The position numbers were made by a program, and so were the translations under genes. A model generated the notes under the pieces. That model made no database searches. It was not told where the DNA came from and saw only the letters and a program-made list of their open reading frames with translations. Of a DNA stretch of 64,000 nt, positions 1-12,139 are shown in pieces. The number at the start of each line of letters is the position of its first letter. The stretch's first letter is position 1. The DNA lies in NCBI RefSeq assembly GCF_032884065.1, contig NC_088866.1, positions 25,485,580 through 25,549,579 on the forward strand, read 5' to 3'. Source of the DNA: Artemia franciscana. Its lineage: Eukaryota; Arthropoda; Branchiopoda; Anostraca; Artemiidae.

Positions 1-800
1 AAATAATGAACCAACATAATTATTCAGTTTGCCAACAAATGCTGACACACAAGCTAAATTTATCTAAAAGTACAAGCAAAATTTTAAGGTGTCAGGACTG
101 TACATCAACACCTTGGAACTTTGAGTCACCCCTTTGCTGTGCCACTACCCAAAGCTACATCTATGACCATCAAGGAGGGTCAATCATCAAACAATTGACC
201 ATGATATTTTGGTAATGTATAAAATAAGGAGAACATTTGTAGTTTTCAACATAATTTAGCTATAATGAAAGTGAATACATCACTTGATGCCTTTTCTTAT
301 GCTCTTTCATAATTCAATAGGCTAATTGTTTCTGAAGGAAAATCTAACTTGGCCCCAAATGGTAAAACAGTTCATAGGCTAGTAGCCAACAATTAAAATA
401 TGCGTAAAAAACTTGCTTGTTTAAAAGAAATGGTAATTATTATTTTCCTTATTCTTATAGTGAAATTTTATTTTGAAAACAAATTTGTAGGAATTTCTAA
501 GAAAAAAAGCCAAAAATCCCTTGAAAATGATATCATAGCAACTGACTATTTTAGAGGGGCTTCTTTTTTAAAATTTCTTCAAGTTTATTTTCAGTAGTAT
601 ATAACAACTCTTAAGACTAAGGCAAATAATAGTTAGGCTACTATTCCTGAATTAGCTGTAAATGGCTTTTTTTCACTAGCCAGATTTTTTTTGATATTTC
701 TGAATTTTGGTTAAGCTACTATGGGCTATTTTCAGCCTTTTAAGGACTCAAAATGTAATTCTCCCCTGAAACAATTATTGATTTGTAAAAGAGCATAAAA
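1..800. other. AT-rich non-coding DNA
   Basis: No gene is supported. Open frames of 60-70 codons occur on the + strand but they are rich in K, F, I and N codons, as expected from random AT-rich DNA, and have no recognisable domain or clean splice borders. Confidence 0.6.
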
Positions 801-1247
801 AGGTGGTATATATCTTGATTAACAGAGTATTCAGATAGCTAAGAAACAAACTTACCCTTATGATGAGAATTTCATCCTGAATCCAAATATGATAATTATT
901 CCCATTAAAAATTAAATTTTAAACTCTTTATATACCCTCAAAGATGATACCTTTTAGCTCTTATTTTCCATACAGCTTAAAAAGGCTACCTGTGTCAAGA
1001 TCTATCTTGCTCAAACCAGTTTAGTTTACCTGTAAATTGACAGTAAAACAATTGAGAATAAGTAAATTCATAGAAAATATATAATATTACCTACATATAT
1101 AGATACGGTTAGAAAGGATAGGTTTTATTTACACTTAATTCAAAATAAAAACAAATGTCATTCTTAGATTCTGTATGAAATTCTGAGTGTTGAGGTAAGT
1201 CTATTTACTAGCTATCTGAATACTCTGCTAATCCAGGATATTTACCA
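801..1247. mobile_element. Inverted-repeat element (MITE or fold-back)
   Basis: Two arms of about 100 bp face each other. The core GCAGAGTATTCAGATAGCTA (right arm, read on the - strand near 1,208-1,230) pairs with ACAGAGTATTCAGATAGCTA (left arm, near 823-842). Similarity continues outward through GGT..ATAT and inward through ACTTACC and AGAATTTCAT..GAATC. No open frame lies between the arms. I infer a non-autonomous DNA transposon. The exact termini and target-site duplication are not clear, so the class is left open. Confidence 0.6.
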
Positions 1248-2640
1248 AAAAGGAATTAATTTCACTTTCATCCCAACTAAATAATATTGAAAACTGCCAA
1301 TTTACCAGATAGGCTATCTTATTGTGCTACTTTAAGTAGCATGCTCTCTTTAGATATATAAACCCAAAACAAATTGACCTAATCTAGAATTCTCTCCTTC
1401 TTTGGAAGAGCTTACACGATAAGCTTGCGATTTCTCCCATTTTGATACATCTGAAATGGTAAATATTTTCCTTTCTGGAATCATTTTATCCCGCGATTTA
1501 GTTCAGTTCTTCTTTGAAATAACAAAACTGCTTTTTTGCTTTGGCGAGCAGTGTTTTCCTGTGTGCAAGATTCAAACGATAGAAGGAGGGGCGAAAAACG
1601 AGTGGATCGGAAGTAGATGCTGTTAAGAGGAACACCTTCTAGATGATTATTGCTTTTTAAGAAACAAAATTAAATAAACCACAAAATAGTTATACCAGAT
1701 TACACTCCAGAAGACAGTAGGATCCTTCAAGTTCAACTTGAGTCTTGTTCTTATTTGAATTATTGTTGCTGAAGACAAACCGAAAAAAGGTATACAAAAT
1801 ATGAACATTTTTTCTGTCTAACAAGACGAATTCTAATTCTAAAACTTATACGAGGTTATATCACCATCCTACAGTCTTTTAACCTCTTTAAATTCAAAAA
1901 ATCTGAAAAACAATACATTACATGGAAACAAAACTAAACTTATTTTGGCTTTAGGTTCTCACTCACTCACTGTGAAAAAGTTCTCACTATATAAACCATA
2001 TTTTTTTAATGGGTTGTGAAAAGTTCTGATCTGAGATTTTAAATTCAGTACCACCCCTTTGACAACTAGTAATTAACCATAAGAAGTAGGTAGGAGGTTG
2101 AAGTTTATATGTAACAATTTCAGTAACAACAAGAAACATTATTAATACTGATTCTTAACATGCAGAAGGTAATAATTTGAACTTGACTGATCAAAATCTA
2201 TTTCCTCATAAAATTTAGTTCACGGATTGAACTCTTTTCCTCAAAAAATTGCTCTAAAAGTTTAGTTTTGATTTAATGAGTGGTTTTTAAGGGGGTAGTA
2301 ACTTCTTTAAACACTCCTCTTACTTGAAGTAAGGAGATTTTTCGCATTTTAAGTCTCTCCTCACACTTAGCTCTCTTAACATTTTGGAGAATCCCAGTAA
2401 TCCTATTAAAAATAAACAAAATATTGATAGAACAAGTCAAATGGAAATAAAACATTTATTATTTCGTTTTGTGAGGGAGCTACCCCTTTTAATAAGAGCA
2501 CAAAGTCCGTTGAACGGGAATACAATATTTTTAAAATTCTATAAAACTATTCTTTAAAAAGCAGAGGATTGAAAAGGAGGCAGCCCCCTTCCCATAAGGA
2601 AAAATTCCCAAAATATTTTCTTTGAGTTTTTGTGACTATT
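1248..2640. other. Non-coding DNA, no gene seen
   Basis: Nothing coding is supported. A short stretch at about 1,430-1,640 has more CG dinucleotides than its surroundings and could be a promoter or a remnant of unique sequence, but no start site or exon can be fixed there. Confidence 0.5.
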
Positions 2641-3483
2641 GCCCAGGACCACTACTCGAACTGGACTTATTAGGAGTTTCAGAAAATCATATCCCAGGGG
2701 GTAGGAAGCATGAAATTAGGTAATATAGAATTAGTTTACTCAGTCAGGAAGGATAAGGCACATAGACAGGGAGTAGGACTTATGATGAATAAGGAAGCAT
2801 CTAAGTCTTGTTTATGCTGGGAAGGTTTTAATAATAAAATAATAATCCCTCATTTTATGACTAAAAAGTTCAAGGTATAAGTTATAGTAGTATATGCCCC
2901 TGCTGAACTGAGTGACAGAGACACTAGTGACTCAAATGAATTTTAGAGTAGGGTAAGAGTAGAGTAGGTAGAGTAGAGTACTCTAGGTAAATTTGGTGTA
3001 GGAAAAGAAAACAGCAACACCTTTAGACTTCTACAATTTTGTAGGTATATTAATCTAGTTAATAAAGTGTCTTTGGGAAGACCATTAAGATTGCAGCCAG
3101 GAACATTAGTGAAAAGCTTTATGTTTAATAAAGATAAGAAGGGGTTTGCACGAGAATTATGTGAGTGATAGGTCATATGAAAACAAAAAGAATTTAAAGA
3201 AACTGGAGAAAGCATTAAAATATGAACTACGGAGGTGTAAAATAGAAGCCACGGATAAAATTGCCGATGATTTGGAAGATATAACTATATGGTATAATAG
3301 TAAATATTGTACTGGTATGTTAATAAATTGAGAGAGTAGTCGATTGGGACTTTTCCCAGTTAAAGAAAGAAACGGGGCCACAATTACCGATAAGGAAGGA
3401 TTTAAAGAGAAGTGGGTGGAAGATTTTGAAAATATGCTGAATGGAGATATAGTTGCAGGAAAAGATACAGAGGAAAATGAAAA

Positions 3484-4300
3484 GTGTGTTATACCTTGAA
3501 TGTGAAGGAAGATTTGTTTAGTGAGGAAGAATTGGCGACAGTACTAAAAGGATTAAAAAATGATAAGGCTCCAAGTGCTAATGGTGTGGTAAATGAGTTT
3601 CTTAAATATGGTAGCTTTGAGGTTAGAAATAAACTATTGAAGATTATGAATATGATTTTCGAAAAAAGGGGAAGTACCTAATGATTTTAGGAAAATCTTA
3701 ATCAAACCAATTAATAAGAAAGGTGAAAAGAGTGAGTGTCGTAATTATTGAGGCATTAGTTTGGTCTCTGTAGGTAACAAATTACTTAGTAATATGATAC
3801 TTTTTTGACTAAGAGATACTATAGACAAAGTTTTAAGAGAAGAACAGTACGGTTTTTGAAAAGGTAGTGGATGTGTTGACGAAATTTTCACTCTTAGGCT
3901 TATGATTGAGAAGTGTCTTAAATGTCAAACATCTAATGGTCGTCAGTTTTATAGATTATGAGGAAGCGTTAGATTCTACTGATAGAGGGATTTAGCAAAG
4001 GTCTTACCCTTGTGTTGGATACCAGACAACTACATTAAAGTTATTAGTTCTATGTACGAGAATAACACTACTGGGTTGGTAGGAAATGAGATTCGCAGCT
4101 GGTTTTGTATTAAATCAGGAGTTAATCAAGATTGTGTTCTATCCCCCTTTTTATGGATAACTCTGATGGACTTTGTCTTAAGGAGCACAAGGAAGGAAAT
4201 CGGAGACCAAGGAATCAAATGGGGACGAGAAACTTCCCTTGACTTGGATTATGCTGATGATTTAAGCATCCTAGATGAAATTGTGAGCAAAATGAATTAA
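3484..4300 (+). pseudogene. LINE reverse transcriptase core, broken
   Basis: This is the reverse-transcriptase part of the LINE, in at least two frames. The first piece (3,484-3,681) holds fingers-domain motifs around NDKAPSANG, ending in VRNKLLKIMNMIFE. A frameshift follows, then in-frame stops through the RNYRGISL-like and FIDFEKAFDS-like regions. The second piece (4,010-4,300) holds the GVNQDCVLSPF palm motif and the YADDLSILDE active site, with two adjacent aspartates still present. The enzyme would have primed cDNA synthesis on nicked genomic DNA. Here it cannot be made as one protein. Confidence 0.8.
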
Positions 4301-4531
4301 ATTTTAGAGCTTTTGAGATTTCAGGGTGCTAGAATAGGTTTGAAGACTAATGTTAAGAAGATTTAGTCACTAAGGCTAGGAATAAGTGAAGAGGAAAAAG
4401 TGACCCTGTGTAACGGAAAGGTTGATCAGGTGGGCAGCATTACTTACCTTGGTAGTATTATTAGTAAAGATCGTGGGATTAGTAAAGGTGTTAAAAGTAG
4501 AATAGCCAAGGCTTAGGACGTTTTTTCACAG

Positions 4532-4903
4532 TTGAATAAAGTTTGGAAGAATAGGAAGACAAGTCTGCAAACCAAGATTAGAAAATTGGAAGAAACTGTG
4601 ATGATAGTGGTCAAATCTGGATCTGAAGAATGGGTGCTCCGAAAAGCAGATGAAGGTTTACTAGATGTTTTCCGGAGAAATTGCCTACGGATTTTTCTGG
4701 GTACTCGGCTTACTAACTATATTTCAAACAATAGGTTATATGAAAGATATTCTTCAATCCCGCTTTCTAGGGCTATAATGAAAGAAAGGCTGAGATGGCT
4801 AGGGCACGATCTGCGGATGAAGGATGACAGAATGCCGAAGATTGTCCTTTTTGGCCTTCCATCTAGGGCTAAGCCGAAAGCAGGTTTTCCTCGTGTGAGG
4901 TAG
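4532..4903 (+). pseudogene. LINE ORF2 C-terminal segment
   Basis: An open stretch of 123 codons follows the RT core after a stop at about 4,515 in the AKA..DVFSQLN segment. It carries the usual thumb and post-RT pattern of this LINE type: KVWKNRKTSLQTKIRKLEET, then SGSEEWVLRKADE, FRRNCLRIFLGTR, and ERLRWLGHDLRMKDDRMPK. The DNA behind it (4,904-5,060) still resembles the family's last residues, with KLGWRRSVRSF in another frame. The same segment recurs in antisense at 18.1-18.7 kb, 28.9 kb and 46.6 kb, which shows a multi-copy family. Confidence 0.75.
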
Positions 4904-5065
4904 TAGGATGCCATAAAAAAAGACTTAAAGGAAATGGGAACTTCCTGAGAGGGTGTAAAGAATAAGTTTTTGAATAAATTGGGATGGAGAAGGAGCGTGC
5001 GTAGCTTTGTTATTCTCAGGTGGCTTTTTGCTGTGGTTAGTTGTTATTAGTAGTAGTAGAATTAT

Positions 5066-7134
5066 TAGCCCAGGCTGCACCTTACTTCAAGCTCTTTACA
5101 ACGGATCATTTGAAAAACAGACACATAGATATAATAGAACAAGATCACATGAGAAGGTAGATAAACAACACTAGATAAACAAGACAAGCAAAGTTTCTAA
5201 CGATCAAAAACCACGTCTGTGAAAAGGGATTTTACTTTTGATGCTGCAGCTCTAAAAGCTAAAGACTGAACAGTCTCAACATTTACCATTCTGAGGCTGT
5301 TGCAATTGAATTGACCCGCTTTAAAACTGAACTGTCAGGGGCTAAGTGGGCTTAGTCACTTTCTATGATTTCTTCACTTTATCTAAAGAGTTTAAAATAA
5401 CATTACACCAACTAGTTTTTTACATTTTTCAGTTTTGATTATTTTTAAAAGGTTCAAAAGCCTTTTAGCTACATCATTTAAAAGTGTAACCGATAGAGAT
5501 ATTGAAACACTTTTTAAACGTTTTCCAATTTTGTATGTTCCGTTGGTGTTCTAGTACTTTTGACCTATTTCCAAAATAAAACTTTATTAGCCGTTCCATT
5601 ATTCGTTTCGTACATATTGAAAATTAAAGCCAACTGTTGGGATTCGCTTTTAATGTTTCCCTTATTCAACGAATTAAGTCCAAAGAAAGCAAAATACTGT
5701 TAAATAGTTGTAACCTCCATTAATGTCTTGTAAAACAGATTTAAATGCTAAAAAGCCTATAAATTTTTACCTCAGAAATGTCTCTGGAGAAAGAGACAAC
5801 ATGTCCTATAACTTACCTGAATGAATTATGGTCTCTTGCACAAAATCGGCTAAATTGAATGCATACTGTTGCTGCTTTATGCGCCTCAGTATGTGAGAAG
5901 ACCCAAGTCTAAGGAAGTAGGTAAGTAATACTAATTTGATTCTCAGACATCGGAGCCCAAGGAAAAGGTCTAAAAAAAAGAGAAGAGCCTGCTATGTCTG
6001 AGTTTGACCGTTTCTAAGATGAAAACTATAAGATGGAAAATAGCTATTTCTTTACTTTTTTAAATTCAAGCCAGCAAGTGAGGTGTTTTTTAGACTGATG
6101 TCTGTTTTTGTATCCAAGAATTGATTATTTCAGATGGATCTTGAAGAGTTACAGCATAAAATGAAAAAAAATATAGAAGGCAAGTAGATAAGGAGATTTT
6201 CAAATTTGGATGTAAAAGAGTTGAAAAGTTTTATTCTCCCAAACGAAAACGTAATAGTAACTCTTCACAATTTGAAAATTCAAATTCTGAGATGATGGCA
6301 GTCGAATTTTTACAGAGTAATTTATACTTTAAGAGATGCTAGTAAATTAGGCTAAAGTTTCACTGATTTCAGCATTTTGCCATTCATGTCGTCATAATTT
6401 TCGTCTATCTTAAATGCTTAGGAAAGATATTCTCCTAAAAGTCAATCATAAAAGAGCACAGGCTAGGCTAGCATAATTTCTGTAGGGCAATCACAGGTTA
6501 CCAATGATATTCAGTAAGTTTAATTGTAAGGCAGAAACAATATAATGAAAAAGAAACATGACTTTTAATTCCCTATTAAGTGATATTTTCATATATAGTA
6601 AACTAGGCTAGTGTTAGAATTAGCCCCAAGTCCCAGCCCTCACACTGAATATAGCTTCAAGTTCAATTTATTAATATAATATGCATGACAAATAAAATAC
6701 ACTGGGTCACCATGGAGAGACAGAGCTTGTGATTATGGTGACCCCACCACAATCAATAGATTACCTTAATAATTAATAGATTAAGCATTACCTTAATCTA
6801 TATAATCCTTAATCTATAGGCTAAAGCCTAGCCTCAATATACCCCTGGTCTATAAAAGTTTGAGGATTTATTGTTGATTCCAAAAACTAGGAAAAAATTT
6901 ATTGAAGTTTTAGATGTCTTTACCATTTAATATGCATTTTAATGCAGACTTGAAACAGCCTATACTTATTTTTACCCTCATTAATGCACTCCACTCATTT
7001 GAACAGTCCACTCCTTTGAAAGGGTCCACTAGTTTGAAGGGCTCACTCTACTCATTTGAAAGCTGTAGGCTATATACCAAAATTGCTGAAAAGTGTATGT
7101 TCTCTATTCAGACTGGCTTTACTGGTATTATGAA
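5066..7134. other. Non-coding DNA, no gene seen
   Basis: AT-rich sequence with no supported exon. It contains short AATCTATA/TTAATCTAT inverted motifs at about 6,755-6,820 and a short run of related TTTGAA(A/C)-GG-TCCACT units at about 6,990-7,060 inside an otherwise unremarkable 74-codon open frame. Confidence 0.5.
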
Positions 7135-7785
7135 CTAGAATTGGTGAAATTCTAGTTAATTGACTTCTTGCTATCTTGGAAAGGGTTTAGGTTAGGAAAA
7201 TGAAACTTTCAGGGATAGGTCTACAGGTTAAAATATATCCCCAGAAGGTATTTTATAGTACCCACCTCCACTCCTTCTCCCTCTAGAGGGCTCTGAAATT
7301 TGCCTACATGACAGGTCTATACCTATTGAAATTCTGACAAAACAACATTTTACCTTAATTTTCAGTTACTAGTTGCTTTTTTTCTGCCTATAGTTCTAAA
7401 AATGCAATTCCTTTTATTTGGGTAGAATTTTGAGCCATATCAATGTTTTTTTTTCAAAATTTAGGAAATGTATTTGCATATCTTTGAAATCTTATAAAAT
7501 GGGATTGAGCAAAGTTATGAAGCTGAAAACAGTTTTGTTATACTTCAATTAAGCAGAAGATCTATTTTGCAAAGTTTCACTTTTATAACACACATATTTT
7601 TAAAGGTCATCAAAGGTCAGGGCCCTATAGAGGGAGAAGGAGTGGAGGTAGTTTGCTTCAAAATACCTTCCCAGGACATACTTTAGTCTGTAGATTCATC
7701 ACTGAAAGTTTCATTTTCCTAACCTAAACCCTTTCCAAGATAGCAACTAGTCAATTAACTAGAATTTTACCCTAGAATTTAGTGA
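7135..7785. mobile_element. Long inverted-repeat (fold-back) element
   Basis: Two arms of roughly 150 bp are reverse complements of each other. The left arm (about 7,146-7,298) contains TTCTAGTTAATTGAC, GGTTTAGGTTAGGAAAATGA, CAGGGATAGGTCTACAG and CCTCCACTCCTTCTCCCTCT. The right arm (about 7,615-7,772) contains the complements in reverse order, ending in GTCAATTAACTAGAATTTTA. The ~315-bp centre has no open frame. This looks like a non-autonomous transposon able to fold into a long hairpin. The sequence resembles a repeat I recall as common in Artemia. Confidence 0.7.
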
Positions 7786-8769
7786 AAATGCAAAAAAAAA
7801 AAACAAACAGAACCATCAAAGTTTTGGATAAAGCTCAGGGCTTTAATTGGCCCCACTAAGAGGGCTCAGGTGTAATTGGAAGATTAGACTTGTGATTAGT
7901 ATAATTAGAATAAGACTTAAAGGTGCATTGGGTGGTATGTTAATTTTTTACTCACTAAATTTATCTAAACAATGATGGTGGTAAATAATAGTTTATAGGT
8001 TTTGCACTGTCTTTAAAAGTGGCTATGTCTGGTTAATAAAACTCAGAGTTTTAGTGTTTCTATCAAATGATCATCAGACCTTATCTTTTATCTTATTTGT
8101 CCTTATGAACCAATCATTGATAAGAATTAAGCATAAACAATTATGCAAACAAACAAACAAAATCTGCCAATTTTGCTTATAGTCTTGGGGTATATCTGAA
8201 CCAACTGGGGTGTATTGGCAAGAATAGTGGCCAGTATAGTCAAAACCAGGATTAAAAGGAACATTGGAAAGTCATCTTGTAGCTGGGAAAGTTACTGAAA
8301 CACTGATAAATTTACCCAAACTGGCAATATATGGTATTATAAATCATCTGTTCATGAGAAATAAGTAAAAAAATCCAAACCTACAAAATCAGAAAATTTG
8401 TATATATCTTAGGGCTATTTCCAGCCCCATTATGGGCTGAAAAACAGCCATGATTGTTATATTTAAAAAGAGGACTTCATAGGAATTTCAAGTTTTTGCC
8501 TAATCCTCACCAATGGAGTTTCATATACTGACAAATTAAAATATAAAACTTGACTAAATTTGTTAACATGTATTAAAAAGTAATATAAAAAGAAGATACA
8601 AACATTATACAATATAACTATAAAGGATTTGTGTGTTCTTCTTGCCTGTTATGTCATTTTCTAGTATGTACCAACTTATTATAGTTTATTCATATTTTTT
8701 CTCTTCATTTTTGTTTCTTCTTGCTAGGGGCCTCATTATGTGAAACCAAACTATTTAGGGTTTCATTAA
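7786..8769. other. Non-coding DNA left of the Helitron
   Basis: No exon is supported. The stretch ends with an A at 8,769, directly before the TC that opens the Helitron, as expected for insertion between A and T. Confidence 0.5.
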
Positions 8770-8814
8770 TCTATATATATATAAAAATAAGTTGTCTTGT
8801 CTGTGTGTCTGTCT

Positions 8815-8970
8815 GTCAGGTGACGTCATGTTTCTGTGTTGACTGACGTCATGAAGTTAGTTGTCGTCATTTTTGCTATGACAGTGACGTCATTAAAGAT
8901 ATTTAATCATGAAGTTAGTTGTCGTCATTTTTGCTATGACGGTTACGTCATTAAAGATATTTAAGACATA
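8815..8970 (+). promoter_or_regulatory. Cluster of CRE-like TGACGTCA sites at the Helitron left end
   Basis: TGACGTCA occurs at 8,821-8,828, 8,844-8,851 and 8,885-8,892, with near matches TGTCGTCA (twice) and TTACGTCA at 8,943-8,950. A ~60-bp unit containing two of these is tandemly duplicated (about 8,850-8,906 and 8,909-8,965). The octamer is the known palindromic CREB/ATF site. That it drives the Rep/helicase transcript is inference. Confidence 0.5.
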
Positions 8971-9008
8971 TATGTTCACGTAGAAATCTATTAATGTTTA
9001 AGTTTAAA

Positions 9009-10144
9009 ATGACTGATGAACTTACAATGGCAAAAGCCAATGAAGATGCTCAAAGAGTCTATGCCAAAAAACTTGCTGCTGATAGAGAAAGTCAGAAAAG
9101 AAAGCATGCCAAGTAATCAAAAGAACAGCAAGGAAACAGGCTGATAGAGAAAGAAAGAACAGAAAGCATGCTGAGGAATCAAAAGAACAGCAAGGAAACA
9201 GGCTTAAGGCTGATAGAGAAAGAAAGAACAGAAAGCATGCCGAGGAACTACCAGAGCAACGCGAAAGCAGACTTGCTGCTAAAAGAGAAAGTGAAAACAG
9301 AGGTGCCGAGCCGAGGCGTGCCGAGAGATCACAAGAACAGCAAGAAATCAGGCTTGCTGCTGATAGAGAAAGTAAGAAAAGAAAGCATGCCGAGGAATCA
9401 CAAGAACAGCAAGAAATCAGGCTTGCTGCTGATAGAGAAAGTAAGAAAAGAAAGCATGCCAAGGAATCAGAGCAACCTGAAAGTTATCGCCTGGCATTCA
9501 GGTACAGCCCAGTCGATGATTATAGCTTGAGTAGAAGTGTTCAAATCGGGACAATGTCTAAAATTTGTCCCTATTGCAAGGCCTTGAAATTCAATGGTGA
9601 AACAATGGGAATGTGTTGCACCTCAGGAAAAGTTAAACTTCCTCTATTGGCTGCACCACCAGAGCCATTGAAGACTTTCCTTACTGGAACTACGTCAGAA
9701 TCTAAGCGTTTTTTGTCAAAAATCAGAAAATACAACTCATGTTTCCAAATGACATCATTTGGAGCCCAAATCGAAAATCCAGATCAATTTATGTCTACTT
9801 TCAAAGTAAAAGGGCAAATTTATCATAGAGCAGGGTCCCTTCTACCATTCTCAGGCGAGAATCATAAATTTTTACAATTGTACTTCATCAGTGATAGAAA
9901 TTCTGAATTGAATGCACATTGCAAAATTTCTCCCAATGTTGAAAGGACAATTGTTTCCCAATTGCAACATCTTTTCCATGAAAATAATAATGTAGTGCGT
10001 CTGTTCAAAACAGCCATCGATTTGATGCCTACTGATACGCATAAAATTGTTATTTCTGCTGACAAAACGCCTCCTGGCCAACATGTGCGTAGATACAATG
10101 CTCCAACTACCAACGAAGTGGCAATTGTTATGGTCGGTGATTAG
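9009..10144 (+). pseudogene. Helitron Rep/helicase protein, N-terminal part (broken)
   Basis: Coding begins at ATG 9,009 (MTDELTMAKANEDAQRVYAK) and meets a TAA at about 9,112 plus a small deletion soon after. From about 9,180 the frame is open to a TAG at 10,142. It contains four or five charged repeats of the type [20 protein letters not shown], typical of arthropod Helitron N-termini. These are followed by the Helitron-like N-terminal domain, with a Cys-rich ICPYCKALKFNGETMGMCC motif and the FGAQIENPDQFMSTFKVKGQ region. This domain precedes Rep in intact elements. The TAG at 10,142 falls where intact relatives continue without a break, so it is a mutation and not a true end. Confidence 0.85.
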
Positions 10145-11316
10145 TTTTTACCTCGAGATATTATTCTTCATAAGTGAAACGCTCAGTTGTTAAGAATTGC
10201 TGAAACTCATTGATGCTATGATGCCCTACAATATCCTATCATTTTTTGGGATGGAGCTGACGGCTATCACTTTAATATTAAATTGATGAATCCAGCCACT
10301 AACAAAGAAATGAATAAGAAATGCAGTGCAATGCATTATTATTCCTATTAACTAATGATTCGGCAGGATGAAGAAAATTATATTTTAAAATGCCGTGAAT
10401 TGTTTCACCAATTTGTTGTTGATATGTATGCTAAAATTGAATCAGAACGTTTTCTATATATCTGCCTGAATCAGACCAAGCTCCGCTCTGAACAATACAT
10501 TCATTTGCGAGATGCAGTTATAAATGACGGTAATACCACAAACGTTGAAGATTAACAATTTTACCTTCATCATATGCTGGCAGTCCCCATCATATGCATG
10601 AATATGCTCAAGATGCTATTGCGTATGTTCGTCTCTATGGTTGCCCAGATTTATTTATTACATTTACATGTAATCCATCTTGGGACGAGATACTGCAGCT
10701 TTTACTTCAAGGACAATAGGCGGTTCATAGGCATGACATTATGGCCCGTGTCTTCCAGTAAAAGTTGAAATCACTGATAAACTACATAGTAAAACTTGAA
10801 GTGTTTGGGTCAGTGCGATGCTGGATGTACTCAGTGGAATGGCAAAAACGAGGTTTGCCACATGCACATATACTAATCTGGCTACATAAAAAAATTACTT
10901 CGAGCGAAATTGATGATGGGATTTCCGCTGAAATACCTGATAAAAATGTTGATAAGGGGGTTACATGATATTATTGTAAAAAATATGATACATGGACCTT
11001 GTGGTGCACTGAACAAAAATTCACCATGCATGGCCAAAGGAAGGTGCACAAAGCAATATCCTCGACTTTTAGTATCATACACAATTACTGGCAATGATGG
11101 TTACCCACAATATAGAAGAAGATCTACTGAAGATGGCGGTAAAACAGCAATAATAAAGAAGCGTAACGGTACCACCATTGAAGTAGATAACCAGTGAGTT
11201 GTTCCATATTCCCCATTATTATCAAAAACATTTAATGCACACATAAACGTTGAATACTGTAACTCCGTAAAGGCAATCAAATACATATGTAAATACGTTA
11301 ACAAAGGCACAGTAAC
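10145..11316 (+). pseudogene. Helitron Rep (HUH endonuclease) segment, broken
   Basis: This region encodes the rolling-circle initiator of the Helitron in several frames. Visible landmarks are FWDGADGYHFNIKLMNP (about 10,245), RSEQYIHLRDAVINDGNTTN (about 10,485), FITFTCNPSWDEI (about 10,655), the metal-binding HUH motif in RGLPHAHILIWL (about 10,850), the Cys pattern GPCG..SPCM..GRC (about 10,997) and the catalytic two-tyrosine motif in KYICKYVNKGT (about 11,278-11,310). Rep would nick the element and join DNA ends through these tyrosines. Breaks include stops near 10,170 and 10,350, a TAA at about 10,553, a frameshift near 10,965 and a TGA at about 11,196. Confidence 0.85.
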
Positions 11317-12135
11317 ATGGCAGTTTTTGGCTTGCAGCCTGAAATCAAAGATTCCGACGAAATCGTACAATATCAGGCTGGAAGATACATAAGCAGTAAT
11401 GAAGCTGTTTGGCGAATTCTTTTATTTCTGATACATGAACGTAGTCCAGCTGTTGTTCACTTAGCGGTACATTTACAGAATGGTCAACTCGTTTATTTCA
11501 CGGAAACCAACGTGCAACAAAGAGCCCTGAATCCACCGGATACAACATTAACAGCTTTTTTTTCGCTTTGCAAAAATGATTCTTTTCCAAAAAAACTGCT
11601 GTATACTGAAGTGCCTTCGTATTACACGTGGAATACTAAAAATAAAGTATTTGAACATCGAAAACAGGGTAAGTCAGTCAACGGCCAACCTACCATCTTC
11701 AAAGATACCACGATAGGAAGACTCTACACCGTTCACCCCAATCAACATGAATGCTTCTTTCTACGCCTGCTTTTGGTGAATGTACCCGGTCCGACATCCT
11801 TTGAGTATTTGAGAACTGTAAACGGTACTATACGTGGCACTTACCGTAGTGCATGCCAAGCTCTGAATTTATTGGAGAATGACCAACACTGGGATAACTG
11901 CATCAATGACGCGTGCGAAACGTCAACCCCAAGTCAAATTCGTGCATTGTTTGGCATCATTTTAACAACTTGCTCTCCATCAGCTCCTACAAAGTTATGG
12001 GAAAAATATAAGTCAAAAATGTCCGAAGATATACTCCATCGAAAACAGTTAGAGACGTCAGATATGACTTTTGATTTTACATCAGAAATTTATAACTACA
12101 CTTTAGTTATTATAGAAGATTATTTTTATATATAT
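11317..12135 (+). pseudogene. Helitron Rep-helicase linker segment
   Basis: An open frame of about 270 codons continues the Helitron protein between the two-tyrosine motif and the helicase. It carries conserved family stretches such as QYQAGRYISSNEAVWRIL, PAVVHLAVHLQNGQLVYF, VNVPGPTSFEYLRTVNG and QIRALFGIILTTCSPS. The frame is lost near 12,120-12,140 within an AT-rich stretch, after which the helicase continues in another frame from about 12,140. The frame also changes at its start, near 11,317. On its own the segment has no enzymatic activity that I know of. Confidence 0.8.
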
Positions 12136-12139
12136 AGAT

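Larger units (their letters stand above)
2641..5065 (+). mobile_element. Decayed LINE retrotransposon (endonuclease + reverse transcriptase)
   Basis: The + strand carries the scrambled ORF2 of a non-LTR retrotransposon. In order: an endonuclease/exonuclease/phosphatase remnant (GVGLMMNKEASKS, then VVYAPAE near 2,890); a linker (about 3,150-3,480); reverse transcriptase with NDKAPSANGVVNEFLKYG (from about 3,560), VNQDCVLSPF (about 4,110) and the catalytic YADD (about 4,250); a YLGSIISKDRGI segment (about 4,450); and the C-terminal RLRWLGHDLRM region (about 4,780). Stops and frameshifts break it throughout, so it is dead. The 3' end finishes in a short TAGTAG-type repeat. The endonuclease start is missing, which fits 5' truncation. 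The layout suits an RTE-like endonuclease-RT clade, but I cannot fix the clade. Confidence 0.85.

Noticed and set aside
9022-9462. - strand 146-codon frame with repeated [10 protein letters not shown]
   Set aside because: Antisense shadow of the charged repeats of the Helitron N-terminus.
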